Of a stretch of DNA of 64,000 bases, positions 12,731-37,700 are shown one piece after another. Where the stretch lies: NCBI GenBank assembly GCA_024734555.1, contig JANPWX010000080.1, forward strand, positions 3,333,551 to 3,397,550, read 5' to 3'. This DNA is from Trochalopteron elliotii (taxonomy: Eukaryota > Chordata > Aves > Passeriformes > Leiothrichidae). The position numbers and the translations under genes are program-made. The notes beneath the pieces were generated by a model. The model was given only the letters and a program-made list of their open reading frames with translations, was not told where the DNA came from and ran no database searches. Within the stretch, counting starts at the first letter, position 1; each line of letters starts with the position of its first letter.

Positions 12731-12856
12731 CTAAAAATCAGCAAATTCTTTTGCACATTTTTCTGTTAGAGAAGCACGAATATCTTCTTCTTCATAGTCA
12801 TCAAAGTTGCTGGTATCTCCAGGACCTCTGCACTTTGGTATGAATGGAGCTTCTAC
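12731..12856 (-). CDS. PRKACB: PRKACB exon 10 (C-terminal tail and stop)
   Basis: Encodes residues 358-398 and TAG. It follows an ACAG acceptor and starts in phase 0 with VEAPFIPK. This is the AGC-kinase C-tail: the active-site tether NFDDY (374-378), an acidic EEED run, the turn phosphorylation site Ser386 (Ser338 in alpha numbering) and the closing hydrophobic motif F395-A-D-F398 (FxxF). Against mammalian Cbeta as I remember it there are several changes: Cys366 for Phe in FIPKF, Ala385 for Val before the phosphoserine, Leu387 for Ile, and FADF for FGEF. FxxF and Ser386 are kept, so function is expected. Confidence in the exon is very high. Confidence 0.97.
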   Translation of the reverse strand, partial: VEAPFIPKCRGPGDTSNFDDYEEEDIRASLTEKCAKEFADF

Positions 12857-23085
<10,229 letters not shown>

Positions 23086-23168
23086 CTGAACCTTCCGATT
23101 CTTCTTAGATGTGAAAACATTTCTCCACCAGGAACATACTCCATTACCATGTATAAATTAGAATTGTC
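23086..23168 (-). CDS. PRKACB: PRKACB exon 5 (hinge)
   Basis: 83 bases, residues 160-186 plus two bases of Ser187; acceptor TTAG, donor GTAAG. It encodes the strand 5/hinge segment MVMEYVPGGEMFSHLRRIGRF, which includes the gatekeeper Met and the Glu of the adenine pocket. Pro in VPGG, where the alpha subunit has Ala, is a beta-type marker. The 83 + 127 base pairing with exon 6 keeps the frame across the split Ser codon. Confidence 0.98.
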
Positions 23169-24272
<1,104 letters not shown>

Positions 24273-27200
24273 CTAGGAGAGAAAAAACAATTTTCACCTT
24301 AAGTGTGATATTTTATAGTTCTTGATAAACTTTTTAGTGTTAAACAATTAGTTGAAAGCAAGCTTCTAACCTTACAGAAAATGAAAAACCTTAATGGATT
24401 CCTAGCACAATAACAGAACCAAGAAAAGATTAAAAAGTCTAATAACATTTTAAAGAGTAACACTTGCATAATACAGACAGACAACTGGCAGACAACGTTG
24501 GCAGACAACTCTACAAATAGTGTTTCTTCCTACTTGCTGAGTGTAAGAGTCAGCAAGGAAAACCTCTCTGCATTTTCTATGAATTGCTTATGTTTATTAT
24601 GGCCATACTTCCTCAGCACTTCAATGGAGTCCATTTGGTCTTTGGACCCTTTGCTAAGAAAGGCAGGAAGCTGTGTAGGATACACAATTATGAATTTTGT
24701 TACCTGTGAACAGAAGTAAACAGGCTTTTGTTATACAGCTCACACATTAGCCACAAACCCAAAGAGAATACAAATTCAAAATCTCCATTTTTATAAACAT
24801 GTTACTTCTTGTAATCCATTAAAATGCTAGGCTGCTAACAAGGCAGCAAGTGGCAGGTTTCTGATTATTGTTCTTTCTCAGCAATTAATAATCGGTTTCT
24901 TGTGTTAGACCCCCAACATTGCATAATAAATTTTATTTAATCCTTATCGCACAATTCATCTATAACCCATTTTCAGAATGGCATGATTTCCAAGTAAAGT
25001 TAGGGTTTTTTCCCTTGCTCCATAGGAAAAGAAAAGAAAATGTACAAGAGTGATCAAAACAAGTCTGTTTTCATGTTTGGAAATCAAATCTAACTCCTAT
25101 AAATAAAAGATAATCAAGATATTCCTACCCTGACTGAAACGGTATTTAAATTTAACTTCTAGATGCAAAAGGGAGTATCTATAAAAAACTCACTACTGTT
25201 TTGAAATAAATATCATACAAAGGAAATAATGATTTCAAAACATTAAACCTCTTTTGAATTCCAGATCTTTAGGGTACAAATAAAGTTTGGGTCAAATCAA
25301 CTCATTTGTGGGAAGTGTCTCCTTCATCCCTAAAAAGCTATGGGACAGGAATGATCTTGTCCATCCAAGCAAGAAAGCCAAGGCTCTTGTCTGTGAGGTG
25401 CTCAGCTGCAATGACCAGACTTCATCCCCTGTTCCTGCATCTCCTCCCAGTGACGTACTGGAGGGGGATGGAGCAACACCCCAGGCTGCAGGTGTTGTTC
25501 AACACTTCAGAATGTCCAGCTGGGGCTTCAGACACAGCTTTGCTCACACTTAAGCCCAGGCTCAGAGCATAGCCAGTGTCAGCTTCCCCAAATGGTGTGT
25601 GGTAATGCCAGATTTTCCAACAGCTTGTTTGTGTCCAAGCTCTTGTCCAGGATTTTTTCTTTCCAAAACCAATTACATAATTAAACTAGGCAAGCAGTGT
25701 TACAGCCTTCCTAACTCAAGGCAGACAAACGAATAACATCCCTACAGAAAACTACTGGCTGCATCAACATGGATTACATTTTTTTCATGTTCTATGAATC
25801 AAGCATGAGATTGGATAACAAAGATATACACTCGATGCTTACCCTTTTTTTCAAGTAAAATGGAAATGAAAAATTACAGGCAGCCTGCCCCCTGCCCTAA
25901 TTTTAGACATGTGTATGTTTTCTTTTATAAACAAAGAGATAGAAATGTGTTCTCACCAAACCATCTATTTTTTTAAGAATTAATGGAAGCTACTAATATA
26001 TCTCTAATAGAATGCATAAATAAATAATTATGCTAAGTTAAGTTGAAAAAACAGGTATATCATAAAGATCAAGAAGAAGATCAAGAATTCCTATTATAGA
26101 CAGAACCATCTAATTTATGAACAGAAGACTGATGTCTGTGTGCAAACATCTTTATAATCCTGTGAATCATTTATTGCAAGTCCACTGCAGTTGTTAAAAA
26201 TGTGACCTTTTTACTTTTTCCAGATAACCTCCCAATTTAGAGAGGTAGTAACGAATTTATTGAACTTTTTAAAAAAATTCTTTGAGTATTTTTATGGCAG
26301 CTTTCTGAAGCAAGATGTTACTTCCTAAACTCCTCCAGCGAAGACAACTCAGCCATTCACAAAAAAGGGTTCAAAGTGAAAAACAGCTGAAAATCTGAAA
26401 TTTGGTGGTGGGCTCTGAAATTTGGTGGTGGGCTCATTCCAGAGCACTGGGATGCTCTGCCTGCAGGATGCCACCAGCCACACTGAGGTAATGCTGAGGT
26501 ACATTTCAGTTTGACATACAGTCTGACTATGTCGCTGCCATAATTCCACTACATAAAATGACTCAGAAATGTAATAATGCCTAAGTGCAGAAGTCCACAC
26601 TGAGGCAATGCTGACTTTGAGTTTGTTAGTTGCTGATTATTAAGTTCTTTGCCAGATTAATATTGTCTTAATATGATCTTTATTATACAGCAGCAAAATT
26701 ATGTATAGTGTCTTACTATACTTAACTTTGAGTTACGTATAATTTAAAGTAAGAACAGCTCTTACACTGAGGACCTTGGAATCTACTAATCTAAATAATG
26801 CACTTTTGAAAAACTTGTCAAAACCATTAAAAACTGTTTGTATTGATAAATTCTGTTAAAATACTGTGCATTCTGGAATTCTGCACTGTAAAATTTAAAA
26901 TTCAAATTTTATCAAGTGACATTGCTTACTTAATCTGAGAGTAATAAACTGCTAAAAAAAAAATCAGGCTGGAGCAGCAATACAGGTTCAGACTACAGCA
27001 CTGAAGTCTTCAGCACAGATAATGTCCATTATGTGACAGCTGTTCTGAGACTCCTGCTCTATCTACAGGGTTACTACAGATACAACAGGATTATTACAGA
27101 ATTAAACATACAGAAAGTAATACCTCATAGGATCAAGAATGGAAAAGAAATTATTTGTGTATTCAATATTAATTTCAATTACAGTGCACTAATGAAAATT

Positions 27201-27603
27201 TTGAGAATTTCTGATCTAGGTATTTTTGAACTATCCTGCAAAAGTTAATTTGTTTAGTTGAACATAACACTACAATTTGCTTTTGCCAAAGAATACACAG
27301 GCCACCTTACAAAATCTAAGCAAAGTATGTACCCAATAACATTTTATTAATGCCTTGGACTTAGAGGCTACCTAGAGCCTCTTTAGCCTGTTGTTGATGT
27401 TGCTGGCCATTGTACAAAGTCTACACAATCCCAATAACTGAACCTACTGGCTGAAAGAGAAAATAAAGCATTTAAATGATCACTGGTATCCAAGTGTGAG
27501 AAGAAAAAACACAGTATTTGCAACTTAGTTCAGCCACAGCTACCAGATCTTCAACTACATCAAATTCTTCTGTGGCACAAAACCCACTATAAATTATACC
27601 AAC
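24273..27603 (-). other. PRKACB intron 3
   Basis: 3.3 kb. Mostly AT-rich. A less AT-rich patch at about 25300-25600 carries two overlapping 88-codon plus-strand ORFs with no recognisable content, possibly an old unrecognised repeat. A 20-bp tandem duplication lies at 26394-26433. Confidence 0.85.
26394..26433. repeat. exact 20-bp tandem duplication
   Basis: The unit TCTGAAATTTGGTGGTGGGC occurs twice back to back with no difference, in the middle of intron 3. It looks like a recent local duplication. Confidence 0.9.
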
Positions 27604-27732
27604 CTTCTGTTTGTCCAGTATCTTCATAGCATAATACTGTTCTGTGGATTTATGTTTCACCATCATTACTCTCCCAAATGATCCTGTTCCAAGGGTTTTT
27701 TGCCGCTCAAAATCATCTAGGCCAGCAGTATT
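27604..27732 (-). CDS. PRKACB: PRKACB exon 3 (Gly-rich loop, catalytic Lys)
   Basis: 129 bases, residues 84-126, phase 0; acceptor TTTAG, donor GTTGGT. It starts [19 protein letters not shown]. It contains the ATP-binding Gly-rich loop GTGSFG (98-103), the strand VMMVKHK and AMK with Lys120 (Lys72 in alpha). Met107 replaces the Leu of mammalian VMLV. The donor GTTGGT is non-consensus at position +3. A longer frame reading into the intron is not coding. Confidence 0.98.
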
Positions 27733-28678
27733 CTAAATGCAGGATATAATCACATTATTTACTAACTACTGCCAAAGACAGTTTGAACTGAATGAATCCA
27801 GTTGCAAAAAAAAGTTGAGTAATATTACATTTGACAAAGAGAACTATAGCCAACTATACTGTTATAATTTGACACCCTTCAAATTTTAAAAAGAGATTTT
27901 ACATTGCACTCATTAAAATGGAAGAAGATTTAACACAATTATATCAGCATTTCTGTAATTTGTCCATACAGCTGTCCATACATGCTTAGTAAGGAATATC
28001 TAGCAGTAAACAGATCATGAATATAACATGCAGCTAAATAACCCCTTCATGATCAAGAATATTAGAACATGCAAAACACCCCAAACTCTAGAAACTGTTC
28101 TACACTCTACATGAGAGTTGTCTAAAAGAGCACATCCCTGAGTACGTTTTCTCAGACATTCATTGCCACAGCATCTCAAATATTGCTTTAGAACAAGAAT
28201 GAGCCTTCCCCAAAATCCCAAATTTTACAAGATTTCTCTCTAACGAGCTCCTTAACCTGCTCCCAAGCCCTAAGCAGTAGCCTCAATACTCTTAATTCCA
28301 CTTACTATCATGGCAGAAATTATTAACATGGTAAATTACAGATGTTCTGATGCTTCTGGTTATTAAAAAAAGCCAACTAAAAACATGCCAATAGATTTTG
28401 AGTCTTGTCATGTTGATTGAGAACATCATTCTCATAAGAGAAAATGTTCAGTGGGAGCATTTCACCAGCTCAAATTTGGAGAAGATTTGAAAACCTTTGT
28501 TGATAAACTTCAATGAAAAGTGAGAAAGCTGGCATTAAAAAAACCCTGAAACTCCTTTACAAATTGCATTAAAATTATTTCTGTTTTCTGCAATACTCAT
28601 TACAGACTGATAACATACTGATAACATTATCCAAAAAATGCAATACAGAAAATTACTGAATGCTTAAATGAGTGATAC
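27733..28678 (-). other. PRKACB intron 2
   Basis: 0.95 kb of AT-rich sequence. No extra feature. Confidence 0.9.
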
Positions 28679-28740
28679 CTGAGGGGGGCTTTCCCATTTT
28701 CTTAGAAAGTCTTCTTTGGCTTTGGCTAGGAACTCTTTCA
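28679..28740 (-). CDS. PRKACB: PRKACB exon 2 (first common exon, helix A)
   Basis: 62 bases: two bases of the junction codon and residues 64-83; acceptor TTTTCAG, donor GTATCA. It encodes [20 protein letters not shown], the amphipathic helix A that packs on the kinase core through its Phe and Trp78 (Trp30 in alpha). It starts at codon phase 1, so every alternative first exon must end one base into a codon. With the Cbeta2 exon the junction codon is ATG (Met63); an exon ending in G would make it Val, as in Cbeta1. Confidence 0.97.
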
Positions 28741-31700
28741 CTGAAAACACACAAAAAAAAAGTACACTTCAATTAACATAATTCATCATGGGTGCAACGG
28801 AGATGCTTTGTTAACAAAATACATCAACTTCATTATCAACTCCTTTCTTCAATTCATAATATGCTATTTTCACCATGGAGGAAAGCAAGCATCAATGTCT
28901 CTAGAACTTCTACCATATCTCCAGGTGATAGCTAAGCTTTCTGGAGCAACTACATCATTCTACACAAATGACTTAAACTTTACCAGCTCTAATAGCTCAC
29001 AATACTCTATAGGCAAGCAGGCTTTAAGGTGATGTTAGACATTCTTAATTCAGCTGGGAAAAAACCAAACACCTGATATTTATAAATAGCCATTCCACAA
29101 AGATTGACTTATCTCTTTAAATAAATGTTGCATTTTCTTTCAGTTGCTTGAGTGTAATGTCAATCTCATTGCTTTTTCCCCTCATCACCTTTATTTAAAG
29201 GCTGTTTGCAAGCTCAAGGACCAAATGGACAGCATTACTGCAAGCAAAGACAAAGCACAGGGCTACAACGACACTGCACATTAGGCATGCCCACAGTCAG
29301 AGAATATGCAGTTTTAATACTGATTTTCCATTGAAATTGAAGGAATGTAAAATGGCAAAATTCTGGATGACTGTTTAAAATGTGCACCAACATATTTTGT
29401 TCAGATCATCTCTCAGCTGTTTTGGTTTTGGTTTTTTTTTTTTTAATATCAATGCTCAGCCAGATCAATGCAGATTACTTCATTCACAGTCATTAATGGG
29501 AGGTGTTTCAGACATTGCTGTGCTTCTGAAAGAGTCACAGAATCAAGAAAATATCATATTGCTTGTGTGTTCTCTGAATCATTTCACATAATACAGCATA
29601 AATAACAGTAGTTTTTCTGTACTGTGACGTTCTGCCACAAGCAATTGCTAAAAATACACAGCAATATGCCAAGATTATTCTGGTCAATATCTAGAAATCT
29701 GTGTTTTAACAACTGTATTTCACATTCTGACAGTCAAAAAATTAGGTTTATAACGCGTTGTAAACAAATCACTTGATGAATCAGAACTTCCTTGTACTTT
29801 TCAGTGAATACTAATGTTGACAAAGAAAACTTCAAAAATTCTTTTCTTATACTGGTACATTTCCAGCAGCAGTAAAAACAATAGCAGCCCTGGAGAAGGC
29901 TGGTTGTGAATTTATTTTTTTTTTCCTCCCTCCTTGGGTGTGCTATGGGACTTGATTATCACAAAACACCCAAAGGAGGTTTATGGCTCCCACTACCACT
30001 GGCTCTGACAGAGCACTAAATAAAACAGAAATTTTGTAAAAGCTGTTGAAAGTTCTGGCTGACCTCAATATTTTAAAAATCTTTAAAGCATGATATCCAC
30101 TCAGCAATTTTATTTTAAGAGAAACAAGCAATATCACAGAGGAGGAATATGTTCAGTATTCTAAACTTACAGTTAAGAAGAGCAATAAAAACATAGTTTA
30201 CCTCAAAGAAACTGGTAAAATGGTATTAAAACTAACTGAGAGTTAAAAATATTTTAGTAGCTAATCAGCAAAAAATGTTAACATATTTATCCTGTGTGCA
30301 GAAAATGTTTCCTTTGTTTTTAAGTTATAGAGGTTATTCCTGTAATGACTTTTAATTATCCTAATTTGAAGACAGGACAGGATTTCCTGTGGCATGAAAT
30401 AATTTTCAACACAAAAAACGGAAACTAGCAATGTCCAAATTCAAGTTTGATAATCCTTCTTCCATTAGGAGAACAGAGATGACTTGATCAAATGAGGAAC
30501 ACTGATATAGTTTTTCAAACACTGATTTATGTTAAAGAAGCAAATATTTTCTCTCAATGACAAGAAAAAACCCAGGAAAATCATTAAGATTACCAAAAAG
30601 CTGAGCCTTCAAACTTCAGTGGCTGTAGCTTAGAAGTGAACATTAACACTATATAGCACAACCAAAACACAAAGTAATTGGTGTTGTTTTTTCATGTTAT
30701 TACAGTACATATGTCTTATGTATCCCTCATGCCATCTCTGCTCATATAAACAAAAATTTGAAGTTTCCACATATTTCACATTGAAGTATGATTATTCACT
30801 ATTTATAAAAATATACAATGACATTTACAGTCATTTTTGTCTCTGTTCTACTTATGGAATAAAGAATGCTGTTTAGGAACTAAATGTGATCCAGCTGGAA
30901 ATATTCAAATTGTGGATTCGTGAGAGAAAAATTCTCTCATTTCTAGAATATCACCATAAGCCACAAGCTCTCTCAACAAAACTCCTACCTTGTTTTACTT
31001 TACTTTGGCCTTCTTTTCTTAAGAAAGCAGCATTGAACATACATTTCCAAAATAAAGCTACCCAATGGTAATTATTTATCTGAAAAGCAGTCTTTTTAAA
31101 ATAGTTTCATGTTTTGTGCTGTTTCATTAAAATCAGTTTCTTCCTAATGAGAGAGTAGATTAAATTATGCCTGGTTCTCACTTTCAGAGGTCACCTGGGC
31201 TCCTACACCTCAGCACAATTCCATGGGTGCTTTCAAACAGAACTTAGGAAATTTAAGTCCACGCACTTCAGCCATTTCTCAAAACACAACTCGGAATTTG
31301 AACTTCTGAATTATCTCTCAAGCACAAAACAGCAGCTCTTTCTACAGGAGAACACATTCAATTTCTACTTTTAGGTGCAGAATCAAAATTTACGCCAACT
31401 GGGTAGCAGTGGCCATTGGCATTACTGCGATGATGCAAACAAAAACGTGTAATAGGTGATGACTTAGAGGTTTTCCTCAAGTGCACATTTTTAGCCACCT
31501 TACATTGTGATGATGTGGCTCTTGTTTGCTTTTCTAGTCTAAACTGTACCTAGCATCTGTGACTTTGGGCACTTATGAAGGAATGAGCATACCAAACGTC
31601 TCTATAGGTTCCCCAAGGGTTTGCAGGAACATTCACCCACACAGATGAGATGATGAAGAGAGGAAAGAAAGAGAAGAAGAAAAAAAAGTTTTATGCATTT

Positions 31701-34700
31701 CCACAACAAACACATAGAAAACACAAATACATTCCACCCTTTCCCCTCCCCACTCAAGAACAGACCCTGTAATAAACCAGTCCTTTCCCACACAGACAGA
31801 ATGACTCATGCTAAATCACACAATGTTTGAGCAAAGAAAGAAAAAAATCACCAAAGGCAGCTAAAATCAGTATGAAAAAACGATGATGCATCACAGAAAT
31901 AAGCACAGCTTAGAAAACTTCAGGAGATCAAGTTGGCATCTTTAATAATTAATCTATTCCAAGACATACACATCCACGGAACTGTTGCTAACAATAGTGT
32001 ATCTATCTTCATCACAGCATGCTGGATCACAATAAAACCTGTAATCGGGTGATCTTCCCACTACTTAGCACTTTGTTCCAGAAGACAGCATGTGTGAATT
32101 GCATGGCATGTGGTAGATAGCACAGAAGTGGCAAGCAGTCTCCAAAAAAAAAAAAATCCTCAATCAGATTTCAGTCCTATTACCCAATAACAGCAACTGG
32201 AGAAATCTAAACTGCACAGCTGAAGTTACTGTATCCAAAGTGGAACGTACACAGGGATACAGTATGGACACCATATCAGTATGATTTAATTTTGTAAGAC
32301 TGTCAGAAAAAAGGAACTGAGGATGTGGATACACAGGTTCCCCTAAACACTGAAGAGCAAGGATCACTTGTCTATGGCTGAAGGAAGTGAAGATGAGAGT
32401 GGGGCAAGGAGTGTATGCACAGACCAGCAGCAGGTGCTCCCCAGACTGGGTTTACTGGTACAGTGGAAGCTGGAGTGCAGGAGGCTGAAACCAAAGCAGG
32501 AGGAGCTGTTGCTCAAGAAAGGAAGGTACTGGAAGGCGACAGCAATGCACAGGTAACAGCAGCAGCACAACGAGGACCACAGCAGAAACAACTGAACATG
32601 GCAGGAAAGACACCAACTGGAACCAGAGAGGATGCACCAGCTGTCCAGGGATTAGGCAAGCACAAACACACAGCACAAACCCAGCCCTTTGTGACCTGCA
32701 TGAACAAGCACTGGCAGGAGAGGCAGGTTCTATGCAATGCAAACACCCAGAGCAGCAAATCTGGTGAGATTCAGAAGAAGGTGGGAAGAAATGGAATAAT
32801 GGCTAAGGACCACAACTGAATGACTTGAAGCAGTCTTACAACTTCCTCCTGCTTCAGTTCACCTTGGTCAGAAGCAGTTCTACAACCACTACAACACAAG
32901 ATCCCCCTCGTGTATCACAGGTGGACTGTGGAGAGCTGCACTTGGAACCAAGGCAACATGAGGACAGGCAGGAAAGTCTGCTGGAACAGTGTTCTAAGGG
33001 AAGAGGAATGCAAGATCCAGAGGTTCCGAGGTAACGCCAGCACAGGAGGAATCAAAAAAACACCCAAGCAGCAAACCAACAAAACCCAAACAAAGGAAAA
33101 CATTCTGCTACACGCAAAACCAAAACACCCCTGATCCCACCCCCAAACAAGAGGAGATTGTTCTCTATTAGTACATTCACACTGTTCACAATATGTTTGC
33201 TTGTTTTATTGATCAACTTTGGTACGAGAAGTTAACATGCTTATAAAAAAATTGTTAACTAAGGCTATGAGTACTGTAATGAGTACTTCGACCTAAAACA
33301 CAGTTTAAGGGTAAGTGAATCAGAAGAAAGTTCCTGAAAAAAAATCAAGAGGGTGAGCACCTCTCAGTTGCAGGATTGCAATGACAGCAGAGGGAAAGGG
33401 GTCACAGATGGAGCAGTCCTTAGAGTTACCATGAGTTACTCTGCCTTTCTCCCACCTCCCACATGCACAGTATTTGTTATTCTCAATCACATCTCCCACA
33501 AGAGCCAGCAAGCCAGGATTTTATTTTTTGTAAGGGGGAAAAAAAAGTATTTGGCTAGGATTCACAGCAAGAAAGCAAGAACTAAACTGATTAAGACTAA
33601 ACACTGGGCACCACTACAAACCCCCATCTGCTGTGCTAAATGCCAATCTCTGTCTGGTATTTAAAATGCCCTTTATCAAAATACAATTCAAGTTTGGTTC
33701 CAAAACTGTAATATAATCATTTGAAGTCTGGAGTTAAATGGGCTATTTAATTAAATCATTTAATGGAAAAATGAATATGTATGAAGAGATTCTGGTAAAT
33801 GTATATGTATATTTCATTTTTATAAAAATGTATTTATAGCCTTAAACTTTATCAAGATGTATACAGATACCTCAGTGAATCCTGTGGTTATGGTACCATA
33901 TTTCAGATGCAAGTGAGAAGCTTCTGATTCCGGTTCTAAGTTCCATTCTTACACCATTAACCCATCGTCTTAATTTATCAAAATTTCTCTTTTGATTAGC
34001 AGGAATAACATAACGAGGCTCAAAATAAGGTTTCTCTGCCCTGGCAAGTGTTTGAAAATGAACACTGCTCAGTGTTAAGTATTATTATACACTCGGGAAG
34101 CAGTGTGAGCACCAGTTAACAATTTAATAGCTGGAAAACACTTCAAAGCACAAACTAAAATGGTGTCAATGAAACAGACTGTTAACAAAACCAAAGCACT
34201 TCGTTTCTCACAGCATGAAAATGGTGGGTGAAAAAAGTCCAGGTGATATAAGCCCGGCTGAGAGCAAGCCCATCTCTTCTGAACACTGCACTGAGAACAG
34301 CCACCGGCCCTCTTGAGAACAGACCTGCAGGGACTGTGTCTTGTTTCTGCTAAGGCTAGATAAATTAGGTGCATCAATTGAGTATCTCCTTTATCAGGGT
34401 TTTGACTTTGAAAGCAAGGTTTTGACTTCATGTTTCTCTTTAAACACTAATTATGATAAAAACAGGTGATGGAGAGCAAACCAACTTACCAGCTGAAATG
34501 GGTAAGAACCTTCCTTCAGTTAAAAAACCACACCAAACCAGACCAAACCACACCACACCCAACCCCAACACTCCCCAGAAACAAAGAGCCAAAGACATGG
34601 AACAGTTCTGAAAGAGCCCATTTGCTGAAATACAAAAGCTGGAAGTTCTTAGTAGACACACGATCATGTAAGAATTATTAACTGATATAAGCTTGCTATT

Positions 34701-37700
34701 AAAATGGAAGCGCTAATTACCTAACAAAACCTTTCTATGGAATACTGGAAAGAACAGAAAAGAAGTGGAGAAGACAGAGGCATGGAAAAAAAGGGAGAGA
34801 AACAGGATAAACAGTAAATGAAGACCAGTTGCAGCTGTTGTGCCTCAAAACTGGAAGACTAGAATCTGATCTTCACAGGAGCACATTCAGGAGTTAATTT
34901 AAAATGTGCAGCAATTGTTAAATACAAATTGCTCTCATCCATTGCAACTCAATTTTGGAACAGAGGCAAAATCTTATTTTAATCCTGTCCATGATTTTAA
35001 TCTCTGGAACTAAACAGTATTTTGTGAATTTTATAAAAGCACAGTTAAAACAGTTAAGAGCTCTGGAAAGAACCCAGTTCACCTCTTTACTTGGCTGGCT
35101 ACACAGCAGCAGCCTGCACAAGAGATGTGACAGATTAAGACACACCAGAACAGAAGCCAGGTTTTCAGCTATCAGAGATAACACTGATCTTCATTGAATT
35201 CTGAGCAGTAGATACTCTACTGCATATAACTGCCACAGTCAGACTGACTTCCTTCTATTTTTATTATAGATAATATAATTAATTTAATTTCCAAATCCAA
35301 TGCGCAGTCTTTTTCCCTTGATCTTTTCTTAAATACCAAAGTACTGCTTCAGAGGTGGTAAACCCTGCTCATGCCAAAAGATACAACAGGGGCCACTCTG
35401 GGAAGGCAGAACCAAACCCAAATAACAGAATCACCTAGGACATGAATCCCTGAAATTTTGTTTAACCCCCCCCCAGAATGTATAATGTAAATCAGTAAAG
35501 TCAAATGCAAAGCAGTAATTTTTTTCAGTCACAAATGCAATCAAATCTTGTACTAGCACTGCTCAGCAGTACATGCACATGTCCCAGTTGAATAATTTTC
35601 CACAAAAAATATGAGATAAAACAGATGAGATAAAACTTTTTCTAAATGTAAAAGAGAACGCAGACCCAACGTACATCAAAATTTACAAACACACACTTTA
35701 GTAAGTGACTTCTCTCAACAGAAGATAAATACCAAAAGCCCCACAGCAGCCAACCAAAGCTCATGATCCAATCTACGAGCCATTATTCAAATCCTAAAGT
35801 AGTAATAATATGCAAGACTTCCTCAATGCTGACAAGCAGAATATCTTCATCTGAGCATCCACGTATAGGATGTGACAAAGCCTCCTGCAGATTCCTGGTG
35901 GCCGAGAGCCTTCCCACCCCACCTTTAGGTATTTTGGTCCTTCAGGCTGGTACCCCTCTTTATTACCCAAGTTTTCCTTTCAAATTAAAGTGCTATTAGC
36001 AACCTTCTGCTGATTGATTGGAGTTGGAGTTTTTGTTTCAATTCTCTAGATGAATCATTTAGAACTAGCATTCAGTTACTTCTGGAATATAGGCTTTGGC
36101 TTAATGAGAGGAGTCTCATACCTTTGCCCTGCCCTTGAAGGACAGGGACACATTCATAATCTGCTTCCTCTCCTGCAACAGTCCATTTGATTTGAGACTT
36201 AAAAGTCCAAGAAATAGCAGTCTGGTTTGTTAGGCTACAGTTCAGTGTTCAGTATGGGCTGAAAAACCCTCACGCCTGTCCTGTCCTCCCACAGTCACTC
36301 CTGCATTTCTGCAATGACCTTCCTTGAAGGATTAAAAGCATTCTCATGTCTGACTGCCAAGCCAGGTCAGGGAACCAGCCCAGACTACAGAGTAATGGGC
36401 AGAAGGCAGGGAATGACCAGAGAAGCAGCTCTCTCTCTTCTTCTTCTCAAGAATACTTCTCCTGAGGTGAGGGAAATGAGAAGTGGGGTGGAAATGGGCA
36501 AATATGGGGGACAGAACTGCTCCTCTTCTGAAAGGGTACCAGCCTGTGCTAGTGTAACAAGACTATGAAGACACCACACTGGATGCTGAAAAGGCTTCTG
36601 AGAAATAATTCTAATTTTAAGTTATTGGTTTTCAATTATTGTATTGAATAATTCCGTTATCTTAAAATTCAAAATTAACGAATTATGTGTTTAATGCAAT
36701 TACTTTCAAATGCGGCACACAACGCTCCCCACTTAAAAAATTTGTTCATACAGAAAAAATCTATGTGAAGAATCTTAACACGTAACACACTCAGCTGCCA
36801 TACACTGAGGTACTTTGTAAGCAATTAGGAATTAAGCTGCAGCTGTGCAGTACCATCCTTTATAGTTGTGGCTGAACTTTATCCAGTGAATAATCTCAAA
36901 TGTTTCAACTACCACAGGACCTGGAGTGTAAAAGACCACATTCCTGTGTGAAATATAACAGGTACAAACAATACAACAAAGAAAACTGAAAGCTGTGTGA
37001 AAATTGTGAAAATTCAAACATCTTTTGTTCCTGCAGTGCATATATTTCCATGGTTACCATGTGGGGAGAAAAAAAAAGAATACAGTTTAAGAATGAGTTC
37101 CAAGAACAACATTTTCTAGGCCACTACTATAAAGTATCTTGTAAATGTATTACATTTTTGAGCAAAGGTTTTCAGCAAGTTCTAGTAGTTAATACAAATA
37201 CAGTCAACACCACTCCCCAAGAAAAATGTTTTCAGCACCTGCTGCAGATTCCCTCTAATTAAGCTCTCTGCCCTTCTGCACCATTAAGATTCTGGCCAAC
37301 TGGTCAGCACCCACTTCCCTCTCCATATCACTGTGCCACATTCTCTCTTTGTAGAAGTTCAGTGACTACAAAGGAGAACATACTTTATCCTCTTTCATGC
37401 AGCTATCCCTGAGACCAGGCTTTACTAGCAACAGCAAGCATGAACCTGCAGGTAGTTGATCCTACCTGCATATTGCCTAATGAATTCCCTGCAAGCAGGG
37501 AATAATGCCACACACATTCATGCACAAATACCCCTTCCTTTTAAAAGTAACCTTTAGAAGTTTTGCTAAACTAACTTCTTCCATATACTCCAAACTAAAC
37601 AACTGCAGGGGCTGTTCACTGTATGGATGCATTTAACAAGTCATTTGAGCAACTATTTTGTTGCTTTTTCTTTTGTTCAAATATTTAATACAAGGCATAA

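Noticed and set aside
27472..27603. Extension of the exon 3 reading frame past LDKQK
   Set aside because: Intronic read-through. The next kinase residues (VVKLKQIEH) are in exon 4.
30160..30190. Minus-strand ATG ORF ending at ACT|GTAAGTT, considered as an alternative first exon
   Set aside because: The end phase is wrong: joined to exon 2 it creates a stop codon.
34486..34640. Donor-like GCTG|GTAAGTTGG on the minus strand with an upstream ATGGGC start, considered as a PKA first exon
   Set aside because: The frame from the ATG hits a stop before the donor, and the sequence is ACC-rich low complexity.
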